Positions 1 through 7,591 of a stretch of 64,000 bases of DNA are shown here, piece by piece. The position numbers were made by a program, and so were the translations under genes. The first letter of the stretch is position 1. Every line of letters starts with the position of its first letter. The notes under the pieces are model-generated. The model was not told where the DNA came from. It saw nothing but the letters and a program-made list of their open reading frames with translations, and made no database searches. The DNA comes from Bin5 sp965204525 (lineage in GTDB: Bacteria; Chloroflexota; Anaerolineae; Caldilineales; Caldilineaceae). Where the stretch lies: contig CBDBER010000001.1 in the NCBI GenBank assembly GCA_965204525.1, positions 1 to 64,000 on the forward strand, read 5' to 3'.

Positions 1-1
1 C

Positions 2-730
2 GTGACCTGGAGGTTGCTGCGTTCGGGGGGCGCGGTTCGGGCGCTGCCCGCCGGCGAGAGCTATCTGTCGACCGGCATCAGGCAGCTGGTGGAGACCTTC
101 AGAGAGGCGGCGCGCTATCCCCACACGATCCGTTTTCTGATCGCTTACCTGCTCTACAACGACGGCATTCAGACGGTCTTTGGCGTGGCGGCGATCTTTG
201 CCGCGGCGCCGCTGGTCCAGGAGGGGCTGGCGATCGAGCAGAGCGTTCTGACCCAGGTCATTTTGATGATGCAGTTTGTCGCCTTCGGGGGCGCGCTTCT
301 CTTCGGCAAAGCGGCGACCATCATCGGGGCGAAGAAGGCGTTGAACATCGGTCTCATCGTCTGGACCGTGGTGGTGATATATTCTTATCTGGGCCTGCGC
401 GGGGAGAGCCGCATTGTGGAGTTCTGGATCCTGGGCGGGTGTATCGCGGTGGTGATGGGCGGGACGCAGGCGGTCAGCCGCAGCCTTTTCGCCAACATGA
501 TTCCGCCGGGCAAGGAGGCTGAGTTCTTTTCCATTTACGAGGTGAGCGAGCGGGGAACCTCGTGGATCGGCCCTCTGATTTTTGGCGTGGTCAATCAGTG
601 GACAGGCAGCCTGCGGCCGGCGATCGTCTCGATCATCATTTTCTTTATATTGGGACTGGTCCTGCTGCGGCGTGTGGACGTGCGGCGGGCGATCGCGGAG
701 TCTGGCAACGAGCCGCCGCCGGTTGTCTGA
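2..730 (+). CDS. MFS exporter, C-terminal part (UMF1/Atg22-like)
   Basis: The window opens inside this gene, so only the last ~242 residues are visible and the first GTG is probably not the true start. The protein is strongly hydrophobic with about five to six membrane segments (for example around YNDGIQTVFGVAAIFAAA and FWILGGCIAVVMGGTQA). The YNDG motif in the first helix and the GGTQAVSRSLF loop are typical of the UMF1 branch of the major facilitator superfamily, which is related to yeast Atg22. The C-terminus ends in a short charged tail after the last helix. The substrate cannot be read from sequence. It is followed at 859 by a lipoprotein with its own Shine-Dalgarno, with no obvious functional link. 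The family call is fairly secure; any function beyond efflux or transport is not. Confidence 0.8.
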   Translation: MTWRLLRSGGAVRALPAGESYLSTGIRQLVETFREAARYPHTIRFLIAYLLYNDGIQTVFGVAAIFAAAPLVQEGLAIEQSVLTQVILMMQFVAFGGALLFGKAATIIGAKKALNIGLIVWTVVVIYSYLGLRGESRIVEFWILGGCIAVVMGGTQAVSRSLFANMIPPGKEAEFFSIYEVSERGTSWIGPLIFGVVNQWTGSLRPAIVSIIIFFILGLVLLRRVDVRRAIAESGNEPPPVV

Positions 731-858
731 TCAGCTCCGTGTTCGACCGGTGTCCACGTTCGTCCTGGCGGGGTTAGGGCGATCGGACTCCGCTCCGGTG
801 ATGACAGTGGCTGTCTTGCGTGGTTTCCTAACAGAACCAGGAGCTGGAGGAGGGGAAG

Positions 859-1260
859 ATGAAGTGGATTGCCATTCTGATCGCCATCTGCGCGCTCGCG
901 GCCTGCGTCCCCATTCAACCGGACGATCCACAGGCGCCGGAGCCGAGGGCCAAAGGCGGCCTGGAGGAGCTTGCAAGCGTCTTTGCCACGATGGACCAGC
1001 AGGACGACTCATCGGAGTACCTGGCTCGTCTGCTCGAATTCGAGGCGTGCATCCTGTCGCTGCAGGGGAGCGAGGGGAACGAACTTGAGGATGAGTTTTC
1101 TGACGAAGAGACGATGGTCCTGGTCATGCACATCGTGTCAACATTTATGACGGGCATTATGTTCCCGGAGGAGTATGCCCAAAAGGCCGAAGTGGAAGTC
1201 GCGAGACAGAATTATCATCTCCTGGTTTTGTCAGTGGAGTTTTGCAGAGAGCTGGACTGA
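859..1260 (+). CDS. Small secreted lipoprotein of unknown function
   Basis: A 133-residue protein with a lipoprotein signal peptide: Lys2, a hydrophobic stretch and the lipobox LAAC, with Cys16 as the likely lipidated residue. The start is supported by a GGAGGAGGGG stretch just upstream. The mature part is acidic and predicted helical, with two conserved-looking cysteines (EACILSL and FCRELD). The post-lipobox sequence (C-V-P-I) and the helical, cysteine-containing C-terminal domain resemble two other lipoproteins in this window (54231-55286 and 62222-62836), which suggests one lineage-specific family. No enzymatic motif is visible. It stands alone between the MFS gene and a region of gene debris. 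Export and lipidation are confident; the role is unknown. Confidence 0.72.
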   Translation: MKWIAILIAICALAACVPIQPDDPQAPEPRAKGGLEELASVFATMDQQDDSSEYLARLLEFEACILSLQGSEGNELEDEFSDEETMVLVMHIVSTFMTGIMFPEEYAQKAEVEVARQNYHLLVLSVEFCRELD

Positions 1261-1549
1261 CCCTTTGGGCAAGCCCGGCCAGCCCTCTGTGCGCGCGAGC
1301 GTCAACCACGTTGCAGATGCATCCTCCTGCAAGAAGTCGGGTCCGTGGAACGGAGGGCGGCTGGGTTTTGGAGCGGGTGATGCGATGATGGCTGGATTGA
1401 TCATCATGCCGCCGCCGGGCAAGGCGCAGGAGGGCAAGTTCAGGAAGTTCATGGCGGAGGCGGGCGACCTGGCGGTGAATGGCCGCCCCCATGCCCGTAT
1501 GCGGTTGCTTTCTGTGCCGGAAACAGTAGGGGGCAAGAAAACGGGTGGG

Positions 1550-1785
1550 AGATTGGGCTTTACGTTTTTGACGAGGAGACCGGGCTGTTGCAGGTTGTTT
1601 AGACCGCGTCAACCTATTCGCAGACGGCAGAGTCGGGCCGTGCCACAGCCGCTCCCCGGCTCTGTCTGCGTTACGACAAAGAGAGCACATGACCCTCCGA
1701 TTACGACTCCTCACGCTGTCCGCGCTCACCGTATTGGCCCTGTTTGCCGTATTCCTGGCCGGCCATCTGTAGTTCACTTCCTAGA
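1550..1785 (+). repeat. Duplicated gene-junction fragment, copy 1
   Basis: About 230 bp here are nearly identical to 35945-36172, 34 kb away. Both copies contain the end of one reading frame (…FDEETGLL… to …RYDKEST, interrupted here by a TAG) that overlaps by ATGA a 27-codon ORF (1689-1772; 36080-36163). That ORF encodes a basic start plus a hydrophobic helix, MTLRLRLLTLSALTVLALF…, and stops at TAG. It looks like the junction of two adjacent genes, the second cut short after its signal or anchor helix, copied to two places. Homology stops right after the TAG in both copies. Confidence 0.75.
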
Positions 1786-1786
1786 A

Positions 1787-1927
1787 TGTAAGCGGGTCTT
1801 CTACGCGTTCGACCCGAGGCGAAGGTCCATACCGCTCATCGGCGGAGACAGGACCGGGAACGACCGGTTCTACGAGGCGTACGCGCCGGGCGCGGTCGAG
1901 AAATTGAAATCGGATTCCGAAACCTGA
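1787..1927 (+). pseudogene. RelE/HigB-type (Gp49-like) toxin, C-terminal fragment
   Basis: An open frame reads CKRVFYAFDPRRRSIPLIGG followed by DRTGNDRFYE. This is the hallmark second half of phage-derived Gp49-like RelE/HigB toxins (R-V-x-Y-A-F-D-P-R-R then L-I-G-G-D-K/R-T-G). The N-terminal half is missing: the duplicated junction fragment abuts it directly. The usual C-terminal helix of the family is also degenerate. No antitoxin gene follows. It is therefore read as a toxin remnant left by a rearrangement at the boundary near 1786. The same toxin family occurs in gutted form at 14278-14358. Confidence 0.6.
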
Positions 1928-1997
1928 ACACGTTGTGCATACCGGTCCGCAACAGGCGGCGGGGAAAGGGGCCGTTACAGGCGCCGCTTTTCCCGTA

Positions 1998-2948
1998 TCA
2001 CGACTCCAGTTGCGGGAACGTCTCGCCGGTCAATTCCGCCGACACCTGCCACAGCCGCCGCGCCTCCTCCTCGTCGTAGGCATGATCCATGGCGCGTACC
2101 TTTTTCGGATAGCCGCGCAGTTCCTGCCAGCCGTCCGGTCCGATGTAGTCGCCGCCGTTGACCTCCGGCGCGGTCGCCGCGTAGAGTTGGGGCAGCGCCC
2201 CCTGTGCGGCGCTCTGACCCAGTATAGAGAGCTGCAGACGCTTTATCAGGATTGTAATGGTTGCCGCGACACTCTTGTCGTCTCTGATTTTGGCCCAGGA
2301 AATCAGGTTGGTGCCAGACAGGCCCGGATGGGCAGCCACGCTTAGCGTGGACTTGTTGCGCCGCGCCAGCCTGCGTTGCAACTCGAAGACGAAGAGCAGG
2401 TTCGCCAGCTTGCTCTGCGCGTACACGCCGAAGCCTCCGGAACGTTTCTTGTTTTGGAGGTCATTAAAGGCCAAGCGGACATTCCTGTGGGCGAGGCTGC
2501 TGACGCTCACGACCCGGCTGCCAGGCGTACCGAGCAGCAGGGGGAGCATTCGACCGGTCAGGGCAAAATGCCCCAGGTGATTGACGCCAAAGTGAAGTTC
2601 AAACCCTTGCGCGGTCTCCTGGCGCGTAAATATACCCAGACCGGCGTTGTTGACCAGGATGTCCAGCCGCTCCCGCTCCCTGTGAACTGTCTCGGCGCAG
2701 CGCTGAACTGATGCCAGGTCGGCCAGATCCAACTCCACGACCGTCAGTTGCGCCTGCGGCAGTTGCCCGCGTATCTTCGCGGCGGCCTGTTCGCCTTCCT
2801 GGAGCGAGAGGCAGGCCATCATTACGCGCGCGCCTGCGGCCGCCAGCCCGCGGGCGGTGCAGTAGCCCAGCCCGCTGTTCGCGCCGGTCACCAGGGCCGT
2901 CCTGCCGGTCTGATCGGGAATGTCGTCGTAGTTCCAATTGGAGTTCAA
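1998..2948 (-). CDS. Short-chain dehydrogenase/reductase (classical SDR)
   Basis: A classical NAD(P)-dependent SDR with the glycine-rich TGANSGLG near the N-terminus, DLADLASV for the adenine pocket, NNAG (LVNNAGLG), the SSLA serine region and the catalytic YAQSK pair. The layout and C-terminal half resemble the retinol-dehydrogenase/protochlorophyllide-reductase-like SDRs common in Chloroflexota. The frame is open back to 3029, but a TTG at 2948 with AGGAG seven bases upstream gives the expected N-terminus (NSNWNYDDIPDQTGRTALVT…), so TTG at 2948 is chosen. It is transcribed away from the zinc-uptake promoter at 3166, so the two genes are divergent. Substrate unknown. Confidence 0.88.
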   Translation of the reverse strand: MNSNWNYDDIPDQTGRTALVTGANSGLGYCTARGLAAAGARVMMACLSLQEGEQAAAKIRGQLPQAQLTVVELDLADLASVQRCAETVHRERERLDILVNNAGLGIFTRQETAQGFELHFGVNHLGHFALTGRMLPLLLGTPGSRVVSVSSLAHRNVRLAFNDLQNKKRSGGFGVYAQSKLANLLFVFELQRRLARRNKSTLSVAAHPGLSGTNLISWAKIRDDKSVAATITILIKRLQLSILGQSAAQGALPQLYAATAPEVNGGDYIGPDGWQELRGYPKKVRAMDHAYDEEEARRLWQVSAELTGETFPQLES

Positions 2949-3165
2949 GAGCCTGCTCCTGAAACCTGGCGGCACTGTGTAGAGTAGGGGTATCGGCCGC
3001 ACATGCCGGCCTGCAAGAACTGCCGCCACTGCCCTTGAACGGCCGAGGGCGGCATCGTCTGCCTATCTACCTGTGGATCATCTGGAGATTTTCTGCCTCG
3101 CCGGCAAGATTGTACAGTCAGCAAGAGTGAACTGGAAGTGGGAAAGCAGTTGACGGGATCCGGTA

Positions 3166-3219
3166 TTGACACCGCCGTCAGCCCGTGCTATACTTTGCCT
3201 TGTTGCAAGTCTTTGCAAC
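3166..3219 (+). promoter_or_regulatory. Sigma70-type promoter with Zur-type operator upstream of znuA
   Basis: TTGACA (3166-3171), a 17-base spacer and TATACT (3189-3194) form an almost ideal promoter. The next bases, 3202-3219, are the perfect palindrome GTTGCAA-GTCT-TTGCAAC, which would lie on the transcription start. The same arrangement, with one mismatch in the palindrome, occurs at 10157-10210 in front of the intact Fur-family gene. A palindrome shared by a zinc-uptake operon and its linked Fur-family regulator is best explained as that regulator's binding site. That assignment is inference. Confidence 0.82.
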
Positions 3220-3440
3220 AGAAAAAGCTATCAAATCCCACAATAGGACAGAGAGCGGTCGGCAGTTACGCAGATCCGTCTACCGGGCAGTGCGCTTTCT
3301 GACAGAGTAGCACATCCTGGCGATGGATTCCCAATACGACTTTGAGATCGACGTAAGTCATCTCTCATTCTGCGGGCATTGCACCTACTGCCGCAGCTCT
3401 GCCGGCGCCTGGCGCCAATTGTGGGGCACAAGCCACCAGC
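3220..3440 (+). pseudogene. Internally deleted Fur-family (zur-like) gene remnant
   Basis: Compared with the intact gene at 10224-10661, the leader (GCAACAGAAAAAG) and short start-side pieces are kept. About two thirds of the coding region is gone, and the 3' end survives in frame as DSQYDFEIDVSHLSF and CGHCTYCRSSAGA. There is no usable start for a functional repressor, and the DNA-binding domain is essentially absent. The remnant lies in the 5' leader of the znuA operon between its promoter and znuA. znuA is therefore transcribed through a dead regulator gene and depends on the Zur encoded 7 kb downstream. Confidence 0.82.
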
Positions 3441-3461
3441 CTAGCGAAAGGGTACCCGCAG

Positions 3462-4658
3462 ATGCTTCACTCGCTTCGAATTCTGTCATCGGTTCTCACG
3501 CTGTTGATCCTCCTGGCCGCTTGCACCCCAGTCGCGCCAGGAACGACACCTCCCACGACCGTACCTACCAGCGCGGATGGTTCTGAGGCCTCACCCTCCG
3601 GCCCGCCGATCCAGGTGGTGGCAACCACCAACTTTGTGGCTGATTGGGCCCGGGTGGTAGGTGGAAGCAGGGTAGAGGTTTTCACCCTGCTGCCGGTGGG
3701 CGGCGACCCGCACAGTTTTCTGCCAGGCGCGCGCGACGTTGCCAGGGTAGCTGACGCGGATCTTGTGTTGAACGTCGGTCTCGGCCTGGAGGCCGACTGG
3801 CTGCAGGACCTCTTGCACAACGCCAGCGCAGACGAGTCCAAGATAGTCACGCTTGGTGACATCGTCGATCCGATCGAGTTTACCATGGTCGATATGCATG
3901 ACGATCACGGGGATGAAGACGAACACGGTCATGACGAGGACGGGCACGAGGATGAAGACGAGCACGGCCATGACGAAGATGAAGACGGGCACGAGGATGA
4001 AGACGAACACGGCCATGACGAGGATGAAGACGAGCACGAGGATGAAGACGAACACGGCCATGACGAGGATGAAGACGAGCACGGGGATGAAGACGAGCAC
4101 GGCCATGACGAGGATGAGCACGACCACGGCCCTCTGGATCCTCACTTCTGGTTCGATCCGATGCGGGTGAAGGTTGCTGTCAACGAGATAGCCGCCCGGC
4201 TTTCGGCGATAGACCCCGACAACGCGAGCGTCTATTTCCAGAACGCCTCAGCGTATGGGGAGCAGCTCGACGAGCTTCACGCCTGGATCCAGGAGCAGGT
4301 CAGTGCGGTGGCGCCGGAGCGCAGACTGCTGGTTACATCACACGACAGCTTCTCCTACTTGGCAGAGTTGTATGGGTTCGAGATCGTCGGCCTGGTTATC
4401 CCGTCGCTGGCGACACACGTGGAGCCGTCTGCGGAGCACATAGCGGAACTGGTCGATGTGGTTCGGGAGCGCGATATCCAAGCAGTGTTTGGTGAGACGA
4501 CGGTCAGCGAGAGGCTGGCTCAAACCATAGCAGAGGAGACGGGCGCGCAGCTGTTCCGGCTCTATTCGGGTTCGCTTGGGCCGGAGGGCAGCGGCGCCGA
4601 CACCTACCTTGGCATGATGCGTACCAACGTGGAACGCATTGTCGAGGCATTGAAATGA
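3462..4658 (+). CDS. znuA: Zinc ABC transporter substrate-binding lipoprotein
   Basis: A cluster A-I (ZnuA/AdcA/TroA-type) metal-binding lipoprotein of 398 residues. The signal peptide ends in LLAAC. Family motifs are VVATTNFVADW, GGDPHSF (first metal His), LDPHFWFDP (second His), VTSHDSF (third His) and FGETTVS near the C-terminus (acidic ligand candidate). Between residues ~145 and 225 there is an exceptionally long loop made only of His, Asp, Glu and Gly in repeats, the usual mark of zinc rather than manganese binding proteins, here much expanded. It is the first gene of an operon with znuC (ATGA overlap) and znuB behind the promoter-operator at 3166. The likely job is capture of extracellular Zn2+ and delivery to the ZnuBC channel. 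Mn2+ remains a formal alternative. Confidence 0.92.
   Translation: MLHSLRILSSVLTLLILLAACTPVAPGTTPPTTVPTSADGSEASPSGPPIQVVATTNFVADWARVVGGSRVEVFTLLPVGGDPHSFLPGARDVARVADADLVLNVGLGLEADWLQDLLHNASADESKIVTLGDIVDPIEFTMVDMHDDHGDEDEHGHDEDGHEDEDEHGHDEDEDGHEDEDEHGHDEDEDEHEDEDEHGHDEDEDEHGDEDEHGHDEDEHDHGPLDPHFWFDPMRVKVAVNEIAARLSAIDPDNASVYFQNASAYGEQLDELHAWIQEQVSAVAPERRLLVTSHDSFSYLAELYGFEIVGLVIPSLATHVEPSAEHIAELVDVVRERDIQAVFGETTVSERLAQTIAEETGAQLFRLYSGSLGPEGSGADTYLGMMRTNVERIVEALK
3895..4131 (+). repeat. Tandem repeats coding the His/Asp/Glu loop of ZnuA
   Basis: The DNA is built of 15- to 45-base units of the type GATGAAGACGAACACGGCC with small variations. They are translated as alternating DEDEHGHD, DEDGHED and DEDEHED blocks. 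Units of this length keep the frame, so the loop can grow or shrink by slippage without breaking znuA. Confidence 0.9.
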
Positions 4659-5428
4659 ACACCGCTCCGTACCCGCACGGCGCGAGAATGTCGCTTCAGG
4701 ACGTGACCGTCGAGTTCGATGGGCAGATGGCCCTGAGCAGCGTCAGCTTCGACGTAGGTGCGGGGACGCTGATGGGCGTTGTAGGGCCGAACGGAGCCGG
4801 CAAGAGCACGCTGTTCAATGCGATTGCCGGGCTCCTGCCGGTTCGCCGGGGGAGGGTGACGCTCCACCGCGTGGACCGGGGACGCGGGGCGCTGGCCTAC
4901 GTGCCGCAGCGGGAGAGCGTCAACTGGCGGTTCCCCGTGACCGCCATGGACGTAGTCATGATGGGCCGGTGCTGCCGACTGGGGTGGTGCCAGCGGCCCG
5001 GAAAGAGAGATCGGGAGCTTGTCGACGCGTGCCTGTGCCGTGTGGGCCTGTGGGACCATCGCTCTGCGCTGATGACGGAGCTTTCGGGTGGGCAGAGGCA
5101 GAGGGTATTCGTAGCTAGGGCGCTCACGCAGGAGGCAAACGTGCTTCTCCTGGACGAGGCCTTCAGCGGCGTTGACGCGGGCGCCCAGGAGGGCCTGGTA
5201 GAGGTCCTGCAGACGGTGCGGAATGAAGGGCGCATTGTGCTGCTGGCGACCCACGACCTGACCAACCTGGCCGGTCGCTTCGACCAGGTACTGTGTCTGA
5301 ACCGCCGCGTGTGCGCGTGCGGCCCTCCCGACGAGGTGTTTACGTCGGAGGTCATGGAGCAGCTGTACGGCGCTCACGGTGTGCGGCTCAGGATGGACGG
5401 GGGGGCGGTAGCAGGAGGACGTGATTGA
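4655..5428 (+). CDS. znuC: Zinc ABC transporter ATP-binding protein
   Basis: ABC ATPase of 257 residues with Walker A GPNGAGKST (~res 46), Q-loop VPQRESVNW, signature LSGGQRQR, Walker B VLLLDEAF and the switch histidine in LLATHDL. The Q-loop with R-E-S-V-N-W and the MGR motif after it are typical of ATPases of metal (Zn/Mn) cluster A-I transporters. The ATG overlaps the znuA stop as ATGA, and the 3' end overlaps znuB by eight bases, so the three genes are translationally coupled. It powers metal import through ZnuB. Confidence 0.93.
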   Translation: MNTAPYPHGARMSLQDVTVEFDGQMALSSVSFDVGAGTLMGVVGPNGAGKSTLFNAIAGLLPVRRGRVTLHRVDRGRGALAYVPQRESVNWRFPVTAMDVVMMGRCCRLGWCQRPGKRDRELVDACLCRVGLWDHRSALMTELSGGQRQRVFVARALTQEANVLLLDEAFSGVDAGAQEGLVEVLQTVRNEGRIVLLATHDLTNLAGRFDQVLCLNRRVCACGPPDEVFTSEVMEQLYGAHGVRLRMDGGAVAGGRD

Positions 5429-6239
5429 TTTCATTGTCGCCCCACTTGAGTACGGCTTCATGGTGCGAGCCCTGATCGGCTCGGTGCTGGTTGGCGTGAT
5501 GTGTCCCCTGGTTGGCGCGTACGTTGTCACCAGGAACCTGGCCTTCATGGGGGACGCACTCGCGCACGCGGTGCTGCCGGGGATGGTGCTTGGGTTCATC
5601 GTGGGCATCAACCCGGCCATAGCCGCCGTCCCAACAGGCGTCGCCGTTGCCGTGCTGGTCAGGATTGTGAGCCGGCGCGCCGGCCTCAGCACGGATACTT
5701 CGATAGGGATCCTCTTTGCGGCCATGTTTGCCCTGGGACTTGCGATGCTGTCGCTTTCGACGACGATTCGGGTCGACATGGAAGATTTGCTCCTGGGGCA
5801 GCTCCTGGGCATATCTCCGACCAGCATCTATGTGTCGCTTGGGATAACCGTGGCGGTCATCCTGGGGCTATTCGCCCTCCACCACTGGCTGCTGTTCGCG
5901 AGCTTTGACCCCGTGGGGGCCCAGGTTCTCGGTAAGCGAACCAACATCGTCGACTACGTGTTCCTGGTCATGCTTGCCCTTGTTATCGTAATAGGAATTC
6001 AGGCGGCGGGTGTGATTCTTGTCATGGCGATGCTGGTGACACCTGCGGCCACGGCCTATCTGTTGGTGAGACGTTTTGTCTCGATGATGATGGCGGCCGC
6101 GGCGATAGGGACCGCGGCGGCCGTGACCGGCCTATACATCTCCTACCACTTCAATCTGCCCGCCGGTCCTGCCATGACCCTGGTCGCAAGCGGGATATTC
6201 GCGCTGGCAGTCGCATTCAGGCGCAGGGCCCCTGTCTGA
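5421..6239 (+). CDS. znuB: Zinc ABC transporter permease
   Basis: ABC-3 family permease of 272 residues, almost entirely hydrophobic, with about eight membrane helices. Family-typical stretches are GAYVVTRNLAFMGDALAHAV (the conserved GDxLAHxxLPG motif), DTSIGILFAAMFALGL and AAGVILVMAMLVTPAATAYL. Translation starts at GTG with GCAGGAGG six bases before it, inside the end of znuC. The substrate is assigned from its operon partner ZnuA with its His-rich loop. Transcription may continue into the next gene across the hairpin at 6247. Confidence 0.92.
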   Translation: MIDFIVAPLEYGFMVRALIGSVLVGVMCPLVGAYVVTRNLAFMGDALAHAVLPGMVLGFIVGINPAIAAVPTGVAVAVLVRIVSRRAGLSTDTSIGILFAAMFALGLAMLSLSTTIRVDMEDLLLGQLLGISPTSIYVSLGITVAVILGLFALHHWLLFASFDPVGAQVLGKRTNIVDYVFLVMLALVIVIGIQAAGVILVMAMLVTPAATAYLLVRRFVSMMMAAAAIGTAAAVTGLYISYHFNLPAGPAMTLVASGIFALAVAFRRRAPV

Positions 6240-6246
6240 GCGTCCT

Positions 6247-6273
6247 ATTCTCGAAAGCGGTTGGTTCGAGAAT
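6247..6273 (+). terminator. Hairpin between znuB and the next gene
   Basis: A perfect 9-bp stem, ATTCTCGAA paired with TTCGAGAAT around a 9-base loop, begins eight bases after the znuB stop. No T-run follows, so it may be an attenuator or mRNA-stabilising element rather than a full terminator. Confidence 0.55.
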
Positions 6274-6304
6274 GCATCGATACCATTTGACAAGGAGCAC
6301 AAAG

Positions 6305-7444
6305 ATGTTGGATTTGCCGGTTGATTGGGCAACGCAATGGTTAGGGGGCTTCTGCCCGGTGGAGGCGCTCGGTGGGTTGCCGGTGCGCGGCGCAGATTAT
6401 GCCGCGCATCCACCGCTGGATGATCAGCTGACCCTACCCGCTAACGCAGCTCTACAGGCCGAGGTGACGCTTGAAACGGCAGAAGCGACATGGTCGGAGC
6501 GCCTGGGCGGCGCGGGGGTTGTGCTGGCGCGCGATGCCTACCGCGCTCGCCGCCTACTGCACCAGGCGGCGGGAGTTCAGCCAGGCGAGTGGGTCGGTGT
6601 CCCGGCGAATGCCAGCCATGAGCTGGCAGAGTCGGTCAAGCATCATAAGGCGCTGCCGCGCTTTCTGGACTTTGACGCGCATCTGCGGCTGGCGCCGTCC
6701 AGTACGCGCTTCACCTGGACGCAGGTGGCGCGCGGGTTGTGGCAGCCGCAGAAGGCTACATGGCTCGACTGCGCTGACACGCTGCCTACGCCCGGCGCGG
6801 CAGAGCGCCCGGCGGTGACGCTGTACGGCTTGCATCTGCCCGATGCTGATGACCGCCCCGGCGCGCTGCTGGCATTCGGTGACGGGGCACTCTATGCAGA
6901 GGTGAGAGCATTGCGTCAACCGGCAGAGTGCCCGAACGCAGCGCAGGCATTGGCACAGTGTGAACGTCTGCCAGAACTGGCAGAGCGGCAAAGCGCGAAT
7001 CTGGCGGAGGTGCGGCGCGGTCTGCGTGAAGCCGCCGGGCTGGAGACACACGAGCCGAACAGGCTGGCGCTGGCGACCGCGGTCGCGGTGCAGATTCCGC
7101 TGGAGAGCGATGTCGCCACGTTTTACGCCTACGTCGAGAAGGAGAATACGCCCGTGCGCTGGCTGCCACAGATTCAGCCTTTGCATTATGCCGCGCTGGG
7201 CGCTGACGGCGCGCCGGAGCACCGGGGAACGGCGGCGAACCTCGCCCGCTGGATGTGCGTCCCGGTGGGGCCGGATTACACCTTTGAGGAGATCAAACAC
7301 GGTGTGCTGGGCATCGTCAAAGCGGCGGAGTATCTCGGTGTACGCTGGCGCACCAATCCGGCCTATGCTGCCGAGTACGCTGCCTTGATGGACCGAACTT
7401 ATGGGGCAGGGCATGATGCCTACCGCCCATTGTTTGCGCTGTAA
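6305..7444 (+). CDS. Unrecognised protein in the zinc-homeostasis cluster
   Basis: A 379-residue soluble protein. The ATG at 6305 is chosen because AAGGAG lies about eight bases upstream; an earlier ATG at 6272 lacks this. I do not recognise the family. Residues ~85-130 (GVQPGEWVGVPANASHELAE… then PRFLDFD) are faintly reminiscent of the N-terminal part of DegT/DnrJ-type PLP enzymes, but no matching lysine motif is seen, so I do not call it an aminotransferase. No signal peptide or membrane helix is visible. It sits between znuB and the first COG0523 GTPase on the same strand. It may be the client of that GTPase or a zinc-independent paralogue of a zinc enzyme; both are guesses from context. 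Confidence 0.7.
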   Translation: MLDLPVDWATQWLGGFCPVEALGGLPVRGADYAAHPPLDDQLTLPANAALQAEVTLETAEATWSERLGGAGVVLARDAYRARRLLHQAAGVQPGEWVGVPANASHELAESVKHHKALPRFLDFDAHLRLAPSSTRFTWTQVARGLWQPQKATWLDCADTLPTPGAAERPAVTLYGLHLPDADDRPGALLAFGDGALYAEVRALRQPAECPNAAQALAQCERLPELAERQSANLAEVRRGLREAAGLETHEPNRLALATAVAVQIPLESDVATFYAYVEKENTPVRWLPQIQPLHYAALGADGAPEHRGTAANLARWMCVPVGPDYTFEEIKHGVLGIVKAAEYLGVRWRTNPAYAAEYAALMDRTYGAGHDAYRPLFAL

Positions 7445-7591
7445 GAGGCCATCGCCGCGGGAGATTAGCCATGCAGCCGCTCGCTATCAGCGGGATGCCG
7501 CATCAGGCCAAAGACCGCGCTGACGCGGGCGCTGATTGGAGCGCTGTCCGCTGAAAACGGGAGTTGAACAGAGGAGAGAGGAGACAGGAGC

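Larger units (their letters stand above)
3066..3530 (+). repeat. Duplicated fur-znuA segment, copy 1 (fur decayed)
   Basis: This stretch is homologous to 10055-10780. The match runs through the upstream region, the promoter and operator, the beginning and end of a Fur-family gene and the beginning of znuA. In this copy most of the fur coding sequence is deleted and znuA is intact; in the other copy the opposite holds. This reciprocal pattern shows that both derive from one fur-znuA unit that was duplicated, with the znuCB, COG0523 and WD40 genes now lying between the copies. Confidence 0.85.

Noticed and set aside
3895..4131. The His-loop tandem repeats as a CRISPR or satellite
   Set aside because: They are in-frame coding repeats inside znuA, and the repeat/spacer alternation is absent.
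4604..5827. A 407-codon minus-strand frame over znuC and znuB
   Set aside because: It covers conserved ABC ATPase and permease motifs on the other strand and has shadow-type composition.
6305..7444. Assignment of this gene as a DegT/DnrJ aminotransferase
   Set aside because: Only a short resemblance (VPANA… PRFLDFD) is seen and no PLP lysine motif, so the gene is left unassigned.
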